DNA of 64,000 nucleotides, from contig NZ_BSTL01000023.1 in assembly GCF_030269485.1 (NCBI RefSeq), forward strand, positions 62,001 through 126,000, written 5' to 3'. The stretch comes from Actinoplanes sp. NBRC 103695. GTDB lineage: Bacteria; Actinomycetota; Actinomycetes; Mycobacteriales; Micromonosporaceae. The notes under the pieces are model-generated. The model was not told the origin of the DNA, did no database searches, and saw only the letters and a program-made list of their open reading frames with translations. Positions 1-7,933 of the stretch are shown one piece after another (the stretch's first letter is position 1; each line of letters opens with the position of its first letter). The translations under genes and the position numbers were made by a program.

Positions 1-288
1 GTACGCCTCGGTGATCCGCAGCGGCGGGTACGGAGGATCCTCGGCGATCGGGTTGCACAGGTCGGCGCCCACGTCGAACAGGTCGTTCTGCACGGCGGTC
101 AGCACCGCGTGCACGTCGACCTTGAGGTTGCCCAGGGCCAGCGCCACGCCCACCGCGGCGTTGCACTCGTCGGTGTCCGCGTAGGCCACGATCCGCGCGT
201 CCGTCTTCGCGGCCACCTCGTTGTTGCCCAGCCTGGTCTCGCCGGCGTCGCCGGTACGGGTGTAGATGCGGGTGAGATGCACGGCCAT
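1..288 (-). CDS. PduO-type cob(I)alamin adenosyltransferase (3' part missing)
   Basis: Transfers the adenosyl group of ATP to cob(I)alamin, making adenosylcobalamin. The visible N-terminal 96 residues start MAVHLTRIYTRTGDAGET, the ATP-binding signature of PduO-type enzymes, followed by the conserved YADTDECNAAVG segment. The C-terminal half lies beyond position 1. ATG at 288 is preceded by an AAGGTGAAGGG Shine-Dalgarno stretch. The gene is divergent from murA, the same pairing as Rv1314c/murA in mycobacteria, which supports the call. Its product is the cofactor of the B12-dependent mutase at 24505. A small palindromic element (299-365) ends about 10 bases upstream of this start, so it probably lies in the promoter or 5' leader. 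Confidence 0.93.
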   Translation of the reverse strand, partial: MAVHLTRIYTRTGDAGETRLGNNEVAAKTDARIVAYADTDECNAAVGVALALGNLKVDVHAVLTAVQNDLFDVGADLCNPIAEDPPYPPLRITEAY

Positions 289-298
289 CCCTTCACCT

Positions 299-365
299 TA
301 GGGCCTGTCCTGCCGGTCGGCCTGGACCCCGCCTCGCTCCCGGCCGGCCGACAGGACAGGCCCTA
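299..365. repeat. TA-flanked palindromic element, MITE-like (67 bp with flanks)
   Basis: Arms 301-322 and 342-363 are inverted repeats of 22 bp with two mismatches (outer sequence GGGCCTGTCCTG), separated by 19 bp and bounded on both sides by TA. The centre (CTGGACCCCGCCTCGC) is shared, with one base missing, by the larger element at 22064-22233, which is also TA-bounded and also sits just upstream of a minus-strand start codon. I read both as non-autonomous elements of one family. A simple bidirectional hairpin is the alternative. Confidence 0.55.
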
Positions 366-402
366 CGGACCCCGGGAAGAGGTGCACGCCTACCATGGCG
401 CG

Positions 403-1680
403 GTGGATGTGATCAGGGTCAAAGGCGGCGCACCGCTCACCGGTGACGTGCATGTCGGCGGCGCGAAGAACTCGGCGCTCAAGCTGATGGCGGTGGCCCT
501 GCTGGCCGAGGGCCGCAGCGTGGTGGAGAACGTCCCGCGGATCACCGACATCGCCATCATGGCCGAGGTGCTGCGCCGGCTGGGCTGCCAGGTGACCCTC
601 GAGGGCACCTCGGCGACCATCGACGTGCCCGCCGAGCCGGGCAGCGAGGCCGACTACGACCTGGTGCGCCGGCTGCGCGCCTCGATCTGCGTGCTGGGCC
701 CGCTGCTGGCCCGCCGCGGCTACGTGCGGGTGGCGCTGCCGGGCGGCGACATGATCGGCTCCCGCGGCCTGGACATGCACGTGTCCGGCCTGGCCCGGAT
801 GGGCGCGGACATCTCCGGCGAGCACGGCTACGTGATCGCCTCCGCGCCGGCCGGGCTCAAGGGTTCGAAGATCTGGCTGGACTTCCCGAGCGTCGGCGCC
901 ACCGAGAACCTGCTGATGGCGGCCGTGCTGGCCAAGGGCGTCACGGAGATCGACAACGCGGCCCGCGAGCCGGAGATCGTGGACATCTGCGAGATGCTCA
1001 CCGCGATGGGGGCCAAGATCACCGGCGCCGGCACGTCGACGCTGGGGATCGAGGGCGTCGACACGCTGCACCCGGTGCGGCACACCACGGTCGGCGACCG
1101 GATCGTCGGCGGCACCTGGGCGTTCGGCGCGGCGATGACCCGCGGCGACGTGACCGTCCGGGGCGTACGCCCGCAGTTTTTGGACATCGCCCTGGACAAG
1201 CTGGTCGCGGCGGGGGCGGTGGTCGATCCGGGCGACAACCAGTTCCGCGTACGCATGATCGAACGCCCCAAGGCCGTCGACATCGTGACGTTGCCGTTCC
1301 CTGGCTTCGCCACCGACCTGCTGCCGATGGCGCTGGGCCTGGCCGCGGTGGCCGACGGCTCGTCGCTGATCACCGAGAACATCTTCGACGGCCGGTTCAT
1401 GTTCGTGAACGAGATGGTGCGGCTGGGCGCCGACATCCGTACCGACGGGCACCACGCGGTGGTCCGGGGCCGGCCGCGGCTCTCCGGCGCGCCGGTGCGG
1501 GCCACCGACATCCGGGCCGGCGCCGGCCTGGTGATCGCCGGGCTGTGCGCGGACGGGGTGACCGAGGTCGGCGAGGTGCACCACATCGACCGCGGATACC
1601 CGAACTTCGTCGCCGATCTGGCCGCGCTGGGCGTCGAGGTGGAGCGGGCCGACGTGCCCGAGCCGACGTTCGACTTCTGA
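403..1680 (+). CDS. murA: UDP-N-acetylglucosamine 1-carboxyvinyltransferase (MurA)
   Basis: First committed step of peptidoglycan synthesis: adds enolpyruvate from PEP to UDP-GlcNAc in the cytoplasm. The 425-residue protein has the full-length EPSP-synthase-like double fold with VGGAKNS near the N-terminus, the loop LPGGDMIGSR at residues 113-122, and FPGFATDLLPM. The catalytic loop residue that is Cys115 in E. coli is Asp here (D116), the substitution that makes mycobacterial MurA insensitive to fosfomycin. Start: no ATG is in frame; GTG at 403 (or 409) puts the first strand VDVIRVKGG in register with homologues. An upstream GTG at 382 is possible but extends beyond the family. The reading frame continues upstream without a stop, but that part resembles nothing. 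Confidence 0.95.
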   Translation: MDVIRVKGGAPLTGDVHVGGAKNSALKLMAVALLAEGRSVVENVPRITDIAIMAEVLRRLGCQVTLEGTSATIDVPAEPGSEADYDLVRRLRASICVLGPLLARRGYVRVALPGGDMIGSRGLDMHVSGLARMGADISGEHGYVIASAPAGLKGSKIWLDFPSVGATENLLMAAVLAKGVTEIDNAAREPEIVDICEMLTAMGAKITGAGTSTLGIEGVDTLHPVRHTTVGDRIVGGTWAFGAAMTRGDVTVRGVRPQFLDIALDKLVAAGAVVDPGDNQFRVRMIERPKAVDIVTLPFPGFATDLLPMALGLAAVADGSSLITENIFDGRFMFVNEMVRLGADIRTDGHHAVVRGRPRLSGAPVRATDIRAGAGLVIAGLCADGVTEVGEVHHIDRGYPNFVADLAALGVEVERADVPEPTFDF

Positions 1681-1705
1681 CGGGCGGGCTCGTCTCCCGA
1701 AGGGC

Positions 1706-2035
1706 TCAGAGCATGAGCCGTCGCGCCGCTTCCAGTTCCTCGGCGAAGACCAGCACGGCGTACCGGCCGTCGCGGCGCAGGCCCAGCGTGGACCGGATGC
1801 CCGCGTCGGCGAGCAGCAGCCGGATGTCGTCGGCCTCGTCCGGGGTGTCGGTGACCGCGGCGGCGCAGAGCAGCCCGAAGTCGTCCGGGTCGGCGAAGAT
1901 CGACAGGCTGCCGTACGGGTCGTCGGCCTGCTCGATCCAGGACAGCCCCAGCTTCCAGAAGACGACGCCGAGCAGGCCCACGAGAGCAATGGCAACCAAC
2001 GGTCCGAAGAGGTACCAGCCGTCGCTCGGGGCCAT
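1706..2035 (-). CDS. small membrane-anchored protein of unknown function
   Basis: About 109 residues. One hydrophobic segment (about residues 6-28, YLFGPLVAIALVGLLGVVFW) precedes a soluble C-terminal half containing FADPDDFGLLCAAAVTDTPDEA and RYAVLVFAEELEAAR, which looks like a small alpha/beta domain facing the cytoplasm. I do not recognise the family; similar short proteins beside hbd-type genes in related actinomycetes are inferred, not checked. ATG at 2035 is chosen; a GTG at 2041 is two codons upstream and equally possible, and neither has a clear ribosome-binding site. It is convergent with murA and divergent from the dehydrogenase at 2146. Confidence 0.7.
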   Translation of the reverse strand: MAPSDGWYLFGPLVAIALVGLLGVVFWKLGLSWIEQADDPYGSLSIFADPDDFGLLCAAAVTDTPDEADDIRLLLADAGIRSTLGLRRDGRYAVLVFAEELEAARRLML

Positions 2036-2145
2036 GGGCACAGTCTGGCACCGGGGATCGGCGATTTTCTCAAGATTGCCTCGATAGAGTGGCTGAGCCT
2101 GCGTTAAGGCAGGCGCGGTTTCCAGGTCGTTTTCAGGGAGGGCAC

Positions 2146-2994
2146 ATGGCGGGTCGGCTCGCGGTCATCGGGTCGGGTCTGATGGGGTCCGGCATCGCGC
2201 AGGTGTCGGCGCAGGCCGGATGGCAGGTGACGATGCGCGACGTCGATGACGCCGCCACCGGCCGGGGCGTGGCGGCGATCCGCGACTCGCTGAGCCGGTT
2301 CACCGCCAAGGGGAAGATCAGCGAGGAGGACGCGGAGGCGACCCTCGCCCGGATCACCACGACCACCGACCTGGACGCGGCGGCCGACGCGGACATCGTG
2401 GTCGAGGCCATCTTCGAGCGGGTCGAGGCCAAGCACGAGGTGTTCCGCGCCCTGGACAAGATCTGCAAGTCCGGCGCGATCCTCGGCACCAACACCTCGG
2501 CCATCCCGATCACCCAGATCGCGGCGGTCACCCAGCGGCCCGAGTCGGTGGTGGGCATCCACTTCTTCTCACCGGTGCCGATGATGAAGCTGGTCGAGCT
2601 GGTCCGCGGCTACCAGACCTCGGACGAGACGCTGGCCGAGGCGCGGGAGTTCGCCGAGGAGGTCGGCAAGACCTGCGTCGAGGTGAAGCGGGACGTGGCC
2701 GGTTTCGTCTCCAACCGGCTCTTCGCGGCGCTGCTGGTCGAGGCGATCAAGCTGGTCGAGTCCGGCGTGGTCTCGGCGGCCGACCTGGACACCGTGATGA
2801 AGCTCGGCTTCGGGCACACCATGGGCCCGCTGGCCACGGTGGACCTGACCGGCCTCGACGTGATGCTCAACGCGGCCGGCAACATCCACCGCGACACCGG
2901 CGACGCGAAGTTCTTCCCGCCCGAGCTGCTCCAGCGCATGGTCACGGCGGGCGATCTCGGCCGGAAAACCGGTAAGGGCTTCTACAGCTACTGA
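2146..2994 (+). CDS. hbd: 3-hydroxybutyryl-CoA dehydrogenase
   Basis: Oxidises 3-hydroxyacyl-CoA to 3-ketoacyl-CoA with NAD(P), or the reverse, in short-chain acyl-CoA or polyhydroxybutyrate metabolism. It has 282 residues, the usual size of the stand-alone enzyme. The Rossmann motif GSGLMGSGIA is at residues 8-17, the catalytic His lies in GIHFFSPVPMMKLVE, and the C-terminal dimerisation domain ends with GRKTGKGFYSY. The start ATG at 2146 follows GGGAGGG with good spacing. A short perfect palindrome (GCCTGC/GCAGGC around 2098-2115) lies in the leader. It stands alone as a transcription unit and is closed by the hairpin at 3075-3110. Confidence 0.93.
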   Translation: MAGRLAVIGSGLMGSGIAQVSAQAGWQVTMRDVDDAATGRGVAAIRDSLSRFTAKGKISEEDAEATLARITTTTDLDAAADADIVVEAIFERVEAKHEVFRALDKICKSGAILGTNTSAIPITQIAAVTQRPESVVGIHFFSPVPMMKLVELVRGYQTSDETLAEAREFAEEVGKTCVEVKRDVAGFVSNRLFAALLVEAIKLVESGVVSAADLDTVMKLGFGHTMGPLATVDLTGLDVMLNAAGNIHRDTGDAKFFPPELLQRMVTAGDLGRKTGKGFYSY

Positions 2995-3074
2995 TCAAGA
3001 TCAAGAGCTTGATGTCGTAGCCGGGTGGGTGGTACAGACCGTCGCTCACGCCGAGGGTCGCTTCGCTCCACCTG

Positions 3075-3110
3075 CGTGAGCGGTTGCGCTCCCAAGCGCA
3101 ACCGCTCACG
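3075..3110. terminator. strong hairpin terminator between convergent genes
   Basis: Perfect 16-bp inverted repeat (3075-3090 with 3095-3110) around a CCCA loop, between the plus-strand dehydrogenase and the minus-strand gene ending at 3214. There is no U-run, as is common for actinobacterial terminators. An upstream CGCTCACGC at about 3043-3051 can also pair with the left arm, giving a competing smaller stem. The rest of 2995-3213 holds nothing I can assign. Confidence 0.7.
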
Positions 3111-3213
3111 CCCTCCAGAGCCCCGCGTCAGTCCGCTTACCCAGCGACGCCAAACTCCCACCAGGCGCCGGACCGCCAACCTCTCCCCGCGCGAAGAAGG
3201 GCGGAGAGGCGGG

Positions 3214-3942
3214 TCAGCCGGCGGCGAAGGAGAGGGAGAGCAGGGCCGCGGCGATCATGCCGCCGAGCAGGGTCAGGCCGATGCCGCCGATGTCGAGGCG
3301 TGCCTGCAGGCGGCGGTGGGCGAACAGCGCCGCCACCGGCACGCCGGCGGACGGGGCGGCCAGGAAGCACAGCCAGCCGGCGCCGCGGATCGCCTCGCTG
3401 TCCAGGAGGCCGGACTCGCCCATCGTGACCAGGCCGGCGGCGAGCAGGCCGGTCGCGCCGGCGATCAGGGCGCCCAGCAGCGGGAGCAGGGGCAGCGTCC
3501 AGCGGGGGATCGGGCGGCGCAGGGGCGCGCGTACCGTGTCGTCGATCCTCGCGGCAGCGCGGTCGAGCAGAGCGCGCGCCGAATCGCGGGGTTGCTGGGT
3601 CTCGTCGGTCGGCTGGCGTTGCAGGGCGACCCGCGGCAGCGACTCCACAGCGGACGGCTCCGGCATCTCGCCCAGCGCGCGCACCCGCACGCCGCGTGCC
3701 CGGCGCAGCTGATCCCAGAGCCGGGCCGCCTCCCGGTCCACGTCCAGCACCTGCGCCGCGGACGCCGCCGCCCACCGGTCCGCCGAGGCCGCCTCGCCCT
3801 CGGCGCGGGCCAGCTCGCCGGCCGCCCGCGCGGTGCTGTCCTGGTACGCCTGGTCGGCGCCGTCCAGTTCGGCCTCGCGGCGCCGGGCGATGTCGGCCAG
3901 CGCGTTCATCATCAGCTGGTAGTCGCGGTCACGTGGGGTCAC
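3214..3942 (-). CDS. coiled-coil plus membrane protein, unknown function
   Basis: A 242-residue protein. Residues 1-85 are charged and helical (a probable coiled coil rich in Ala, Glu, Arg). Residues 85-140 are a linker. The last 100 residues hold three to four hydrophobic segments (PLLPLLGALIAGATGLLAAG, GAGWLCFLAAPSAGVPVAAL, a C-terminal IGLTLLGGMIAAALLSLSF). The start GTG at 3942 has GAGG six bases upstream; this ribosome-binding site lies in the second copy of a 35-bp duplication of the preceding gene's 3' end. It follows the FtsK-like gene after 21 bp in the same direction, so co-transcription is likely. I do not recognise the family. Confidence 0.75.
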   Translation of the reverse strand: MTPRDRDYQLMMNALADIARRREAELDGADQAYQDSTARAAGELARAEGEAASADRWAAASAAQVLDVDREAARLWDQLRRARGVRVRALGEMPEPSAVESLPRVALQRQPTDETQQPRDSARALLDRAAARIDDTVRAPLRRPIPRWTLPLLPLLGALIAGATGLLAAGLVTMGESGLLDSEAIRGAGWLCFLAAPSAGVPVAALFAHRRLQARLDIGGIGLTLLGGMIAAALLSLSFAAG

Positions 3943-4006
3943 GGTTCACCTCGTACGGAAAGATCACGGCTGGTCACGGTTCACCTCGTACGGGACGATC
4001 ACTTCG
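3937..4006. repeat. 35-bp tandem duplication spanning a gene junction
   Basis: A 22-bp block (3937-3958) recurs exactly at 3972-3993, and the following GATCAC recurs at 3962 and 3997, so two 35-bp units lie head to tail. One unit encodes the C-terminal PYEVNRD of the FtsK-like protein. The other is non-coding and supplies the GAGG ribosome-binding site and GTG start of the next gene. Confidence 0.85.
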
Positions 4007-6534
4007 GGCACGCGGTGCACGGAACGGTCGAAGAACAGCGCCCGGCGGCTGCGCGGGTACCACGCCGGGCCGCCCGGCACCGGGCACAGCGGACCCAGGT
4101 CGGCTCCTTGCACGTCCAGCGCGACCCAGGCGCCGATCGCGTCCAGGCGCGCGCCCGGTCCGCCGAGGTCGTCGCGCAGCCGGGCCACCGACCGCCACCA
4201 GCCGAGCACGTGGGTCCGCTCGGACGGGCCGTCGGCGAGCATCCGGCGCAGCCGATCCTTGTGGCCGGGCACCGCGTCCAGCGCGTACCCCAGGATGTAG
4301 TGCGGGATCTCGTCGGGGATCACCTCGAAGAGCTGTGCGAGGTCGGACTCGTCGTACCAGTCGGCCTCGGGAAGTTCGGCGACCAGCCGGGCCGCCGCGT
4401 GCTGCGCTTCGGGCAGCGTGCACACCACGCTGAAGTGCGCGGGGCCCTGCGCGGCCAGCGACAGAGCCGCCGCGGCGAGGATGTCGCAGGCCTCGCCGAC
4501 GCGGGTGCCGAGCACCGCCAGGTTGCGTCCGGGCATCCGGCCGAGCCGCAGCCGGGCCGGGCGGGCCGCCACGTCGATCCGTTCGCCGAGGACGGCGCCC
4601 GGAGAGGATCCGCTCTCGGTCATCCGGAAGACGGGCAGCCGCGGCACGGCGTCGCCGTCGAAGAGCCGCGGCGGTTCGCAGCCGTCGGGGCGGGACCGCC
4701 ACAGGCGGCGCTGGAGCGTACGCCAGGAAACCCGGTCCGACGCGTCCGGGAGCCGCACGATCTGGTTGGCCCCCGCGACGCCGGAATCGGTGTTGACCAC
4801 CGCGTGGAAACGCGGGATGACCGCCGCGGCCAGGTTGTTCTCGGCGAGGATCCGGCGTGCCTTGGGCAGCGCGATCCGCAGCGTGAACTGGCTGATCAGC
4901 CCGGCCCGCCCCCACAGTGCTTCGATGCCGGACACGTCCTGGCTGGCCAGCACCAGATGGATGCCCTGCGAGCGGCCCCGCCGGGCCAGATCCTCGAGCA
5001 GCGTGACCGCCTCGTCGGCGACCGCGTCCCGGCCGGACAGCAGCACCTGGAACTCGTCGATCACCGCGACGATCCGCGGCCACTGCCCGCCCGGATCCTC
5101 GGCCCGCAGCTCGGCCAGCTTGGTCGCCTCGTGCCGCTTGGCCGCCTGCGCGCGGTTGCGCAGTTCGTCGCCCAGGTGCCGGAGCAGCGCCAGGCCGAAC
5201 TCGCGGTCGTTGTTGACGTTGATGCCGGCCAGCCGTACGTGCGGAAGCCAGCTCTCGTCGCGCGGACCCGGCGTGAACCGGGCGAACGACACGCCCTCCT
5301 TGAAGTCGAGCAGGTAGAGGGCGAGTTCCGACGGGTCGTACCGGGCACACAGCGAGCCCAGCCAGGCGTAGAGCAGGTTGGTCTTGCCGGAGCCGGACGG
5401 CCCGCCGATCAGCGCGTGCGGCGGGTCGTCGCCGAGCGGCACCTCGATCAGCGCGCCGTCCGGGCCGTAGCCGATCGGCGCGACCAGGCCACGCGCCGAC
5501 GATGTGGCCCAGATCTTCTCCGGTTCCAGGTCGGCGAGCCGGGCCGGCGGCGGTCCCTCGCGCAGACGTTCGGCGACGCCGCGGCAGAACGCCCTGACGC
5601 GCTCGGCCGGTGGCGGCGGGTCGAGGCGGATGGGCAGGTCGCCGGTGGTGTCGGTGGTGGCCGTCCCGTCGCGTACGACGATCCGCTCGGCGCCGTCGAC
5701 GGTGGCTCCGCGGATGATCAGGTGGACGCCGCACGCGACGCCGGCCCGGAGGATGCGATCCAGCTGTGCCCGCTGCGCCGGGGCGATCTCGGCGTCGAAC
5801 AGCAGCACCACCACGCGCCACGGCTCCGGGCGCGGCCCGACGGTCGCCGCGGTCAGCTCGGCCAGCGACTCGAACTCGCCGGCCAGCACCGTCTCGTTCA
5901 CCCGGCAGATGTGTTCGACCAGCTCGTCGAGCATCGGGCCCAGCCCGCCCGGCCCGACGAAGGTCAGCCCGAGCGGCGCGAACGCGGCCAGCGTCCCGCC
6001 CAGCCGCTCCGGGTCGTAGACGGTGAGCCGCACGTCGCCCGGCCGGGTGGTGCCGAGCGCCCGCAGCAGCACCCCGGAGATCACCCCGTCGACCGCGATC
6101 CGGTCGTCGCCGCTCACGTGCAGATGCGCCGCGTCCAGCAGCGGGACCAGGCCGGGCATGGTGGTGTGCTCGAAGGAGAGGGTGCCGATGCGCAGCAGTC
6201 CGGGGCGGCCGCCACGTTCGGGTTCGGTCGGCGACCACATCCGCCAGGACGAGCCGGCGGCGCCGGGCGCGCACAGGGCGGCCAGGGAGCCGACGCTGCC
6301 GGCCAGTGCGTTCGACTCGGCACGGAACCGGCGTTCGATGTCCTCCCGGGCGGCGTCCCGCGCCTCGGCCAGCTGGTTCAGGCAGGTCGCGTACGCGTCC
6401 CGGACCAGTCGCCGGCGTCGTTGCGCCTCGGCTCGTGCGGACTCGGCCGCCGCCAGTACCGCGCGCGCGGTCCCGCGGGCCTCGGCAAGCTCGTGCCGGA
6501 CCGCTTCGACCAGCGCAATGCGGTGGCTACCCAC
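3964..6534 (-). CDS. FtsK/SpoIIIE-family ATPase with degenerate flanking modules
   Basis: An 856-residue protein. Residues 1-85 are a predicted coiled coil. A first module (about 100-330) has a RecA-like look but no Walker A. The central module has Walker A GPSGSGKT (Lys384) and Walker B VIDEFQVLL near residue 490, followed by RRGRSQGIHLVLASQDV, as in FtsK/SpoIIIE/EccC motors. A third module (about 640-800, GRMPGRNLAVLG) again lacks the P-loop lysine. Three RecA-like units with one intact site recall EccC of type VII secretion, but no WXG100, EccB, EccD or EccE genes are nearby. No membrane segments are evident; its neighbours on both sides are membrane proteins. DNA translocation and protein secretion are both possible and neither is shown. 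Confidence 0.85.
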   Translation of the reverse strand: MGSHRIALVEAVRHELAEARGTARAVLAAAESARAEAQRRRRLVRDAYATCLNQLAEARDAAREDIERRFRAESNALAGSVGSLAALCAPGAAGSSWRMWSPTEPERGGRPGLLRIGTLSFEHTTMPGLVPLLDAAHLHVSGDDRIAVDGVISGVLLRALGTTRPGDVRLTVYDPERLGGTLAAFAPLGLTFVGPGGLGPMLDELVEHICRVNETVLAGEFESLAELTAATVGPRPEPWRVVVLLFDAEIAPAQRAQLDRILRAGVACGVHLIIRGATVDGAERIVVRDGTATTDTTGDLPIRLDPPPPAERVRAFCRGVAERLREGPPPARLADLEPEKIWATSSARGLVAPIGYGPDGALIEVPLGDDPPHALIGGPSGSGKTNLLYAWLGSLCARYDPSELALYLLDFKEGVSFARFTPGPRDESWLPHVRLAGINVNNDREFGLALLRHLGDELRNRAQAAKRHEATKLAELRAEDPGGQWPRIVAVIDEFQVLLSGRDAVADEAVTLLEDLARRGRSQGIHLVLASQDVSGIEALWGRAGLISQFTLRIALPKARRILAENNLAAAVIPRFHAVVNTDSGVAGANQIVRLPDASDRVSWRTLQRRLWRSRPDGCEPPRLFDGDAVPRLPVFRMTESGSSPGAVLGERIDVAARPARLRLGRMPGRNLAVLGTRVGEACDILAAAALSLAAQGPAHFSVVCTLPEAQHAAARLVAELPEADWYDESDLAQLFEVIPDEIPHYILGYALDAVPGHKDRLRRMLADGPSERTHVLGWWRSVARLRDDLGGPGARLDAIGAWVALDVQGADLGPLCPVPGGPAWYPRSRRALFFDRSVHRVPEVIVPYEVNRDQP

Positions 6535-6571
6535 GCGGAGATATTAGCCACTTTCGTCCCCAATGACCGGT

Positions 6572-7933
6572 TTACGTGCTGCGTGTCGGTGGCGCCGCCA
6601 GCGTCCCGGCCCGCGTGAGCCAGCGAGGATCCGTACGCATCAGCTCGCCCCACAGCCGGTCCGCCACCAACGCCGCGCCCTCCCGCTGCCACTGCCGCAG
6701 CGACCGGCGGGGTACATAGCGGCGGAACCACTCCAGCGCCCGGCGTGAATCCCGGTCCAGGCCGTCGGTCAGCGGCTTGCGGTCGTACGGCCGCAGACCC
6801 ACCACACAGCAGTACTGCAGCGCGTTGTAATGCCGCCACTCCTCGGTCGTCCCGAACAGCCCGTCCGGCTTCAGCCGCGCGACGCTCTCCTGCAGCACCG
6901 CCCGCAGCTGCAGCGCCCGGGCCATCGGCTTCTCCGCGTTCTCCCCGGTCAGCCGCCGGTCCACGGTCGGCAGGTCGATCAGCGGGCTGCGCAGCAGACG
7001 GGCCAGGTCGCCGAAGTTGTCCAGCGCCTGCACCGTCAACCGGCGGAACTCGTCCTCGTCGACCTTCAGCAGCGTGTGCCGTTCCCGCCGGCGCGGCAGG
7101 GCCTCGCTGAGCAGCGCCAGCGCCTGCCGGTCCTGGCGGAGACGGTCGTCGTGCGGGAAGGCGATCCGGTCCAGGAAGCGGCGCACCGGGCCGATCACAC
7201 CGGCGTACGCCATGACCACCGCGACCACCCCGAACTGCAGAACGGCGACCAGCCGCCGCTCCGGCGCCGCCAGCATGCTCAGCGTGGCCAGCCCGCCCAC
7301 CAGCAGGGCACCCACCGCCGCGCCGGCCGCCGACCGGCGCAGATCCGGCCACAGCCGCTCCCCGGCGTCCGCCGCGTCAGCGACCGCCACCAGGTAGGCC
7401 AGCACGGCCAGGTTCAGGCCCGCCGCCGCGAGCACCAGTTCCGGGGCGCCCAGATCGATCGGCACCAGCAACGCCACCAGCGTCAGCGCGTACAGCACCG
7501 CGACCACGGTCACCGCCGCCGGGAGCACCGCCGGGCGTACCCGGTCGCGGAACCGCCAGAGCAGCACCAGCCCGCCGACCATCGGCGCCACCGCCACCAG
7601 CCGGGCCGCGCCGGGCACCGCGATCACCGCGGCCAGGAACAGCGTGGAGATCACCAGCCAGCCCCGGTCCAGCTGGGTCCGCTCCGGCAACTCGTCCGGC
7701 AGCAGCCCGATCGCCACGCCGGCCCACAGCAGGGCCGGGACGCAGAGGAACACCTCGGCCAGGACGCCGGCCGGCGCGACGGTCCAGGCGGCGACCCCGA
7801 TCGCGTACGCCACCAGCGCCGCCGCCGCCCGCCACAGCAGTGGCCGCCGCGGATCCCGGCCGATCAGGTAGCTCGCCAGCCAGCAGGCCAGGGCGAAGAC
7901 GGGTACGGCGACTGGGGGCACGACGTCAGTCAA
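6572..7933 (-). CDS. polytopic membrane protein with soluble C-terminal domain
   Basis: A 453-residue protein. Residues 1-270 contain roughly nine or ten hydrophobic helices resembling the membrane part of sensor proteins. Residues 275-453 are soluble, with EEWRHYNALQYCCVVG and LRQWQREGAALVADRL; the pattern is reminiscent of helix-turn-helix output domains, but this is a weak inference. The start is TTG at 7933, directly after the stop of the DUF4126 gene, which suggests translational coupling; GTG at 7921 is an alternative. It is followed after 37 bp by the FtsK-like gene, so the two probably form one transcript. Confidence 0.72.
   Translation of the reverse strand: MTDVVPPVAVPVFALACWLASYLIGRDPRRPLLWRAAAALVAYAIGVAAWTVAPAGVLAEVFLCVPALLWAGVAIGLLPDELPERTQLDRGWLVISTLFLAAVIAVPGAARLVAVAPMVGGLVLLWRFRDRVRPAVLPAAVTVVAVLYALTLVALLVPIDLGAPELVLAAAGLNLAVLAYLVAVADAADAGERLWPDLRRSAAGAAVGALLVGGLATLSMLAAPERRLVAVLQFGVVAVVMAYAGVIGPVRRFLDRIAFPHDDRLRQDRQALALLSEALPRRRERHTLLKVDEDEFRRLTVQALDNFGDLARLLRSPLIDLPTVDRRLTGENAEKPMARALQLRAVLQESVARLKPDGLFGTTEEWRHYNALQYCCVVGLRPYDRKPLTDGLDRDSRRALEWFRRYVPRRSLRQWQREGAALVADRLWGELMRTDPRWLTRAGTLAAPPTRST

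Noticed and set aside
3964..6534. Type VII secretion (EccC) call
   Set aside because: No WXG100, EccB, EccD, EccE or mycosin genes are found around it, and only the middle ATPase site is intact.
3025..6618. A 1197-codon open frame on the plus strand
   Set aside because: It is antisense to the FtsK-like gene; its translation is Gln/Arg/Pro-rich low complexity without domains, a GC-bias shadow.
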